This document shows, in pieces, positions 59,245 through 64,000 of a stretch of DNA of 64,000 nt. The translations under genes were made by a program, and so were the position numbers. The stretch's first letter is position 1; each line of letters opens with the position of its first letter. The stretch covers positions 1 through 64,000 of the forward strand of contig KB291764.1 in NCBI GenBank assembly GCA_000318405.1. The letters run 5' to 3'. The DNA comes from Brevundimonas diminuta 470-4 (GTDB taxonomy: Bacteria; Pseudomonadota; Alphaproteobacteria; Caulobacterales; Caulobacteraceae). Below the pieces are notes generated by a model that ran no database searches, was not told the DNA's origin, and saw only the letters and a program-made list of their open reading frames with translations.

Positions 59245-59273
59245 CCATACGCCTTGGCGCGCCCGCGGGTTCC
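59245..59273 (-). promoter_or_regulatory. Probable EcfG-type promoter for the iron-enzyme operon
   Basis: On the minus strand GGAAC (59273-59269) is followed after 17 bases by CGTATGG. The -35 element is perfect; the -10 has CGT but not the final T of CGTT. It lies 27 bases upstream of the chosen ATG, a sensible distance. It is weaker than the plus-strand sites. Confidence 0.45.
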
Positions 59274-59326
59274 CAGAGGGTCTCGAGGCGGCGAAATCCC
59301 GGTCTCCGTGTCGGGTTTCAGACAGT

Positions 59327-59351
59327 GGAACTGCGTTCGTGACCGTCGGTT
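59327..59351 (+). promoter_or_regulatory. EcfG/SigT-type general stress promoter before the cyanophycin genes
   Basis: GGAAC at 59327-59331 and GTT at 59349-59351 are exactly 17 bases apart, matching the general-stress pattern. The next ATG (59378) is 26 bases downstream with AGGGAGG in between. It would drive the 63-residue gene and, by read-through, cphA and cphB. Confidence 0.65.
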
Positions 59352-59377
59352 CATCCAGTCCTTCAGGGAGGCGCCGA

Positions 59378-59569
59378 ATGAAACATTCTGGATTTGGATG
59401 GACGATCAGCCAGGTCGGAGAGACCTGGAACTGGGCCGTAACGGGCCCGGCAGCCGGGGCGGCCCTTGTCGCCGGACAGGCCCCGTCACGGGCCGTGGCC
59501 GCCGCCATGGTGGTTCGAGCCCTGGTGCGCGGAATGACCGAGGAAGCGCCTCGCGAGCTGGCCGCATGA
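59378..59569 (+). CDS. 63-residue protein heading the cyanophycin operon
   Basis: This small protein reads as two or three short strands (WTISQVGETWNWAVTG) followed by a helix (APSRAVAAAMVVRALVRGM), a beta-beta-alpha plan seen in small alphaproteobacterial proteins of unknown function. A GGGAGG site seven bases before the ATG and the stress promoter upstream support it. The first ATG of the long cphA frame overlaps its stop codon. It could be a partner or regulator of CphA, but that is inference from position only. Confidence 0.65.
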   Translation: MKHSGFGWTISQVGETWNWAVTGPAAGAALVAGQAPSRAVAAAMVVRALVRGMTEEAPRELAA

Positions 59570-59598
59570 ACATGACGACGACGAGCGGAGAGGGGGCG

Positions 59599-62346
59599 AT
59601 GCAGGTTCTGGAGCGCAGCGTCTATCGCGGCCCCCACCTGTACAGCGCCAGGCCCATGGTGCGGATCCGTTTGGATCTGGGGCGGATGGAAGACTGGCCG
59701 ACGGATCGGCTGGGCGATTTTTCAGCGCGCCTGCTGGAGGCGCTTCCCGGCCTGGATAGGCACGGATGCTGCTATGGCGAGCCGGGCGGATTTGTCCGTC
59801 GTCTGCGCGACGGGACCTGGTTCGGCCACGTGGCGGAGCACGTCGCCCTTGAACTGCAGACCCGCGCGGGAACCCCTGTCACGCGGGGCAAGACGCGTTC
59901 GGTGCGCGGCCAGCCCGGCGTCTACGACATCCTCTTCACCTATCGCGACGAAACCACGGCTCTTCTGGCCGGAAGACTGGCCCTGCAGCTTTGCAACGCC
60001 CTGCTGCCGGAGACGCTCGCCGGGATCGGCGGCCTGGACCGGGTCTGCGCGGACGGTCTGGATCCGCGCCTGCCGGGCGCCGTCCACGCCGATGAGGCGG
60101 CCGCCATTCTGCGCGATGCGGTGCGCCGGACGGCTTTGGGGCCCTCCACACAGGCCCTGGTCGACGCCGCGCGACGTCGGGGGATTCCTGTCGAACGCCT
60201 CAATACCGGAAGCCTCCTGCGGCTGGGATGGGGCACCCGGCAGAGGCGCCTGCGCGCCAGCGTGACGGACCGCACGGGCCTGATCGCGGCCGAACTGGCG
60301 GGCGACAAGGCCCAGGCCAAGGTCCTGCTCGAGGCTGTGGGCTGTCCGACCGCCCGCGGGGAAGTGGTGCGCACTGCGGATGAGGCCGCCGCCGCCGCCG
60401 CGCGCCTGGGCGGCAGGGTCGTGGTCAAGCCGCTTGATGGCAACCACGGACGGGGCGTCACGACAGGTCTGGATACGCTCGCGGCCGTCAGGAAGGCCTT
60501 CGCCCTGGCTGCGCCCCACGGACGACGGGTCATCGTCGAGCAGGAGCTTCCGGGCCGGGATTATCGTGTCCTGGTGGTCGACGGCAGGGTCGTCGCCGTC
60601 GCCGAGCGCCGCCCGCCCTGCATCGAGGGCGACGGGCGCCGGTCGGTGGCTGAACTGGTCGAAGAGATCAACGCCGATCCGCGCCGGGGCATCGGCCATG
60701 AGAACAGCCTGACCCTGATCCGTCTCGACGAGGAGGCGCTGACCCTCCTGGCCCGTCAGGGCCTGTCGCCGCAGAGCGTTCCGGGGCCCGGCGTCAGGGT
60801 CCTGCTGCGCACCGCGGCCAACCTTTCCTCGGGAGGGACCGCGACAGACCGGACCGACGAGATTCACCCGGCCAACGCCGCCATCGCCCGGCGAGCCGCC
60901 CTGGCCCTCGGCCTGGACGTGGCCGGGGTGGATCTTCTGGCGCCCGACATCCGCCGCTCGGTGCGCGACACCGGCGGGGGCGTTGTCGAGGTCAATGCGG
61001 CGCCGGGATTGCGCATGCATCTGTCGCCTTCGGAGGGCGAGGCGAGGGATGTCGCCGGGCCGATCTTGGACATGATGTTCCCGCGGGGCGTCCAGTCCCG
61101 CATCCCCGTGATCGCGGTGACGGGCACCAACGGGAAATCGACTGTGGGCCGGATGATCGCCCATGTGCTGCAGGCGGAAGGACGGGCAGTGGGCCTGACG
61201 AACACCAGCGGCGTCTATGTCGACGGGGAGAGAATCCGCGCCGGCGACGCCAGCGGCCCGCGCAGCGCCCGCATGGTGCTCAATGATCCTGTCGTTGATG
61301 TCGCGGTGCTGGAGTGCGCCCGGGGCGGCATCCTCCGCGAGGGCCTGGCCTTCGACCGCTGCGACGTCGGCTGCGTCCTCAACGTCCAGCCCGACCACCT
61401 GGGGCTCAAGGGAGTGGACACGCTGGAGGACCTGGCGAAGGTCAAGTCGGTGGTGACCGAGGCCGTATCGCGTCGGGGGCTGAGCGTCCTCAACGCCGAT
61501 GATCCCCTGACGCTGCGCATGGCGCGCCATGCGGGCGGTCGGGTTTGCTGGTTCTCCATGCGGGGCGGCGCCGAGACGCCGGGTTTCCTGCTCAAGCACG
61601 TGGCCGAAGGCGGCGCGGCGGTCCTCTATGACGCCGAAAGCGGCGTGCTCGAGCTTCACGATCGGGGCGAGCGCCGACGGCTGGGCCATGCAGCGGATCT
61701 GCCTTCGACCCTGGGCGGCGCGGCCGCCTTCAATGTGGCCAACATCCTGGCGGCTGCGGCGGCCTGCTACGGCGTCGGCGTGCCGCCGGAGCGGATCGGC
61801 GCGGCCCTGGGCGGCTTTACGTCCAGCTACGAACAGAATCCCGGTCGCCTCAATATCTGCGATCAGCACGGCTTCCGGGTCATCATGGACTACGCTCACA
61901 ATCCGGACGGTCTTCGGGCCCTCGGCGCCCTTGTGGCTGCGGTCCGGCCCGCCGGCGGGCGGACCATCGCCATGATCAGCATCCCCGGCGACCGGCGGAC
62001 GCAGGAGATCGTCGCCATGGGCGAGATCAGCGCCAGCTTCTTCGACGAGGTCGTCTTCAGGGAGACGCCCGACAACCGCGGTCGTCCCGCCGGCGAGGTG
62101 ATCCGCCTCCTCGCCGAAGGCGCGCTGCGCAGCGGGGCTGACGCCTCGCGCTTCCGCGGCGTGCAAAAGGAGGAGGAGGCCGTGACTGCGTGCCTTGAAG
62201 CGGCCAGACCCGGAGACCTCGTCGTCCTGACGCCGACACGCATCGAAGCGGTGTGGGCGCAGATCATGGCCTTCCGGCCTACCTTCCCGTCGTCGGCCCT
62301 GGGCCTGAATGCGCCCGGCGTCATTCTGGAGCCTCCCCATGGGTAA
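59599..62346 (+). CDS. cphA: Cyanophycin synthetase
   Basis: This 915-residue enzyme builds cyanophycin (poly-aspartate with arginine side chains) from Asp, Arg and ATP. It has an N-terminal domain (VYRGPHLYSARPMVRIRLDLG), an ATP-grasp domain (about 200-470; RVVVKPLDGNHGRGVTTGL near residue 275), and a Mur-ligase-like domain with P-loop TGTNGKSTVGRMIAHVL near residue 508, then LECARGGILREGL, NVQPDHLG and MDYAHNPDGL. The layout matches CphA1. I start at ATG 59599, which has GGAGAGGGGG before it and matches the family; ATG 59566, coupled to the upstream stop, is the alternative. Its stop overlaps cphB by eight bases. Confidence 0.92.
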   Translation: MQVLERSVYRGPHLYSARPMVRIRLDLGRMEDWPTDRLGDFSARLLEALPGLDRHGCCYGEPGGFVRRLRDGTWFGHVAEHVALELQTRAGTPVTRGKTRSVRGQPGVYDILFTYRDETTALLAGRLALQLCNALLPETLAGIGGLDRVCADGLDPRLPGAVHADEAAAILRDAVRRTALGPSTQALVDAARRRGIPVERLNTGSLLRLGWGTRQRRLRASVTDRTGLIAAELAGDKAQAKVLLEAVGCPTARGEVVRTADEAAAAAARLGGRVVVKPLDGNHGRGVTTGLDTLAAVRKAFALAAPHGRRVIVEQELPGRDYRVLVVDGRVVAVAERRPPCIEGDGRRSVAELVEEINADPRRGIGHENSLTLIRLDEEALTLLARQGLSPQSVPGPGVRVLLRTAANLSSGGTATDRTDEIHPANAAIARRAALALGLDVAGVDLLAPDIRRSVRDTGGGVVEVNAAPGLRMHLSPSEGEARDVAGPILDMMFPRGVQSRIPVIAVTGTNGKSTVGRMIAHVLQAEGRAVGLTNTSGVYVDGERIRAGDASGPRSARMVLNDPVVDVAVLECARGGILREGLAFDRCDVGCVLNVQPDHLGLKGVDTLEDLAKVKSVVTEAVSRRGLSVLNADDPLTLRMARHAGGRVCWFSMRGGAETPGFLLKHVAEGGAAVLYDAESGVLELHDRGERRRLGHAADLPSTLGGAAAFNVANILAAAAACYGVGVPPERIGAALGGFTSSYEQNPGRLNICDQHGFRVIMDYAHNPDGLRALGALVAAVRPAGGRTIAMISIPGDRRTQEIVAMGEISASFFDEVVFRETPDNRGRPAGEVIRLLAEGALRSGADASRFRGVQKEEEAVTACLEAARPGDLVVLTPTRIEAVWAQIMAFRPTFPSSALGLNAPGVILEPPHG

Positions 62347-63163
62347 GGGCGCCCTGATCATTATCGGCGGACATGAGGACAAGACCGGCGAGCGGGTCAT
62401 CCTCAACGAGGTCGCCCGGCGCATCGGCGGCGGCAAGCTGGTCATCGCGACCATCGCCTCCCATGAACCCGAAGGCTATTTCGACAGCTATCGGGAAGGC
62501 TTCAACGGCCTCGGCGTCGGGGAATTGATCGAGCTGTACGTCGAGGATCGGGCCGAAAGCCATGAGCAGGACCTTCTCGACCTGCTTGACGGCGCCGCGG
62601 GCGTCTTCTTCAGCGGCGGCGACCAACTCAGGCTCGCCAGCCAGATCGGGGACACGCCAATCGAGCGATGCATTCGCGATCTCCATGCGCGCGGGGGCCT
62701 GATCGCGGGAACGTCGGCGGGGGCGTCGGTGATGAGCGAGACCATGCTGGTCAAGGGACCAAGCGCGGAGTCCTATCGGATCGGCGAGGTGCACATGGCT
62801 CCGGGACTGGGCCTGCTCCCCAATGTCATCATCGACCAGCATTTCGCCGAAAGGGGACGGTTCGGCCGACTGTTGGGCGCGGTGGCCCACAACCCGCGCC
62901 TCATGGGGCTGGGCATCGACGAGAACACGGCTGTGGTGGTCGAGCACGGGCGGCTGCGGGTGCTCGGAGACGGCGCGGTCTATGTCGTCGACGGGGAGGG
63001 CGCGACCCATTCCAATATCTCGGAAGGCGGCGCCGAGGACGCCCTGTCGATGTTCGACGTGCGCCTCCACGTGCTGTCCCGGGATGACGGCTTCGACCTC
63101 GACCGCCGTCGTCCGCAGCGTGCGGCCCCAGAAGAGAAGGCTGGAAGCGGCGATCCGCTGTGA
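62339..63163 (+). CDS. cphB: Cyanophycinase
   Basis: This 274-residue serine peptidase of family S51 cleaves cyanophycin to beta-Asp-Arg dipeptides. The nucleophile Ser126 is in IAGTSAGASVMS, the early strand reads ALIIIGGHEDKTGERVI, and FFSGGDQLRLA, VIIDQHFAERGRFGRL and LGIDENTAVVVE are all conserved. No signal peptide is present, so it acts on the intracellular store. ATG 62339 overlaps the cphA stop, so making and breaking enzymes come from one mRNA. Confidence 0.93.
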   Translation: MGKGALIIIGGHEDKTGERVILNEVARRIGGGKLVIATIASHEPEGYFDSYREGFNGLGVGELIELYVEDRAESHEQDLLDLLDGAAGVFFSGGDQLRLASQIGDTPIERCIRDLHARGGLIAGTSAGASVMSETMLVKGPSAESYRIGEVHMAPGLGLLPNVIIDQHFAERGRFGRLLGAVAHNPRLMGLGIDENTAVVVEHGRLRVLGDGAVYVVDGEGATHSNISEGGAEDALSMFDVRLHVLSRDDGFDLDRRRPQRAAPEEKAGSGDPL

Positions 63164-63239
63164 CCTGAACCCGACACGCCGGTTCGGGCGCCGGTCGCGA
63201 GGGTTAGCTTCCTGATCCATTGCAGGAAGGAAAGCCGAC

Positions 63240-63758
63240 ATGATCAATGCTGACGACGTCTGGCGCGACGTCTTCGTGACGGGCCTCAAGAACGCCCACG
63301 CCGTGGAAAATCAGGCCCTGGCCCTGATGGACCGCCAGATCGAGCGGGCCCGCAACTTCACCGAGGTCGCCGACCGGCTCAAAGCCCACCGCCTCGAGAC
63401 CGAGGGACAGATCCTCCGTCTGGAAACCCTGCTGGATGGTTTCGACGAGAAGCCGTCAGGCCTCAAGGACGCCACCCTCTCGCTCGGCGGCAATCTGGCG
63501 GCCATGGGCCACAGCTTCGCCGAAGACGAGATTCTGAAAAACGCCTTCGCCAACTACGCCTTCGAGAACTTTGAGGCGGCCTCCTATCGGGCCCTGATCC
63601 TTCTGGCCCAGAGCGGGGGCTATGAGGCGGCCTACGACCCCCTCGCCGCCACCCTGGAGGAGGAGGTGCGCATGGCGCGTTGGGTCGATGAAAGCCTGCC
63701 CATGCTGGTCGAGAAACACCTTGAGCTCAGACGCGCCGGTGAAAACGCCAGCCGCTGA
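63240..63758 (+). CDS. Ferritin-like DUF892 (YciE/YciF-type) protein
   Basis: This 172-residue, all-helical protein matches the DUF892 ferritin-like family: FVTGLKNAHAVENQALALMDRQI at the start, HRLETEGQILRLETLLDGF near residue 48, FENFEAASYRALILLAQ near 108 and AATLEEEVRMARWVDE near 138. These four helices supply the Glu/His ligands of a likely diiron site. YciE and YciF are induced by general and osmotic stress. A ribosome site, GCAGGAAGGAAA, lies 7-10 bases before the ATG. Confidence 0.88.
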   Translation: MINADDVWRDVFVTGLKNAHAVENQALALMDRQIERARNFTEVADRLKAHRLETEGQILRLETLLDGFDEKPSGLKDATLSLGGNLAAMGHSFAEDEILKNAFANYAFENFEAASYRALILLAQSGGYEAAYDPLAATLEEEVRMARWVDESLPMLVEKHLELRRAGENASR

Positions 63759-63812
63759 GATCTCCAACTTAGATTTTCAGGATATCAATATAATCAACGG
63801 AATAAATCTGTC

Positions 63813-64000
63813 ATGTTCATGCACAACAAGAAGCTGATGTATACGGTGCGGGTCGCCGAACCCAATCCGGCCCTCGCCACCCTCATGCTCGAACAGTTCG
63901 GCGGTCCGCAGGGCGAGCTGGCCGCCGCCATGCGCTATTTCACCCAAGGGCTGGCTGATGAGGACGTGGGGCGTCGCGACCTGCTGATGGACATCGCCAC
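63813..64000 (+). CDS. Manganese catalase, N-terminal part
   Basis: The frame runs off the end of the window after 62 complete codons. The sequence (HNKKLMYTVRVAEPNPALATLMLEQ, then FGGPQGELAAAMRYFTQGL) is characteristic of non-haem dimanganese catalases; the Glu in GGPQGELAAAMRY is a metal ligand. It would remove hydrogen peroxide in the cytoplasm. ATG 63819 is an alternative start. The 54 bases upstream are AT-rich, unlike their surroundings, which may mark its promoter. Confidence 0.9.
   Translation, partial: MFMHNKKLMYTVRVAEPNPALATLMLEQFGGPQGELAAAMRYFTQGLADEDVGRRDLLMDIA

Noticed and set aside
59722-62454. 910-codon open frame antisense to cphA
   Set aside because: It mirrors cphA across nearly its full length, has no recognisable domain and shows the Arg/His/Gly/Gln-rich composition of antisense frames in GC-rich genes.

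Overview
The window looks like a chromosomal segment of a high-GC alphaproteobacterium of the Caulobacterales. PopZ, a PopA-type degenerate REC-REC-GGDEF protein, dusB-ntrY-ntrX, hfq-hflX and eno-ftsB-pdh all point there. Brevundimonas is my best guess for the genus; this is inference from gene content, not from a search.

Region 1 (1-6050) is the right end of an integrative conjugative element. It holds the tail of trbL, then trbF-trbG-trbI, two small cargo-type genes (DUF2274, DUF736), an unknown small ORF, an AT-rich palindromic leader and a serine recombinase. The recombinase reading frame runs into the 3' end of tRNA-Asn, which supplies its stop codon, so tRNA-Asn marks the junction with the chromosome.

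Region 2 (6036-52155) is compact housekeeping chromosome: tRNA-Asn and tRNA-Cys, a SpoU methyltransferase, a diverged PCMT and TolC, popZ convergent with recG, sdhE-mfd, an MFS/spermidine synthase fusion, pncC-tusA convergent with a BrkB gene, popA, ispDF, dusB-ntrY-ntrX-dat-hfq-hflX-antiporter, mazG with an MFS gene, a VanY-like peptidase, lipA-ratA, rpmF, eno, ftsB, and the pyruvate dehydrogenase cluster pdhA-pdhB-DUF5076-pdhC-gpx-lpdA, followed by cysK and a LysR gene. LipA makes the lipoyl groups needed by the two lipoyl-bearing Pdh subunits. One AMP-binding synthetase gene (36931-38490) is interrupted by an in-frame amber codon just before its catalytic-lysine motif.

Region 3 (52156-64000) is an accessory stress region. 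It has three different Crp/Fnr-type regulators within 5 kb, a type II NADH dehydrogenase, several small unknown proteins, a haem-oxygenase-like iron enzyme with a SAM methyltransferase, cyanophycin synthetase and cyanophycinase, a ferritin-like protein and the start of a manganese catalase. Two sites match the alphaproteobacterial general-stress (EcfG/SigT) pattern GGAAC-N17-GTT exactly, a third matches in part, and an identical 18-bp sequence occurs twice beside the Crp/Fnr genes. The most interesting candidate is the divergent, apparently stress-controlled locus at 57381-63163, which couples cyanophycin making and breaking to a diiron-oxidase-like enzyme, a methyltransferase and a 63-residue protein.
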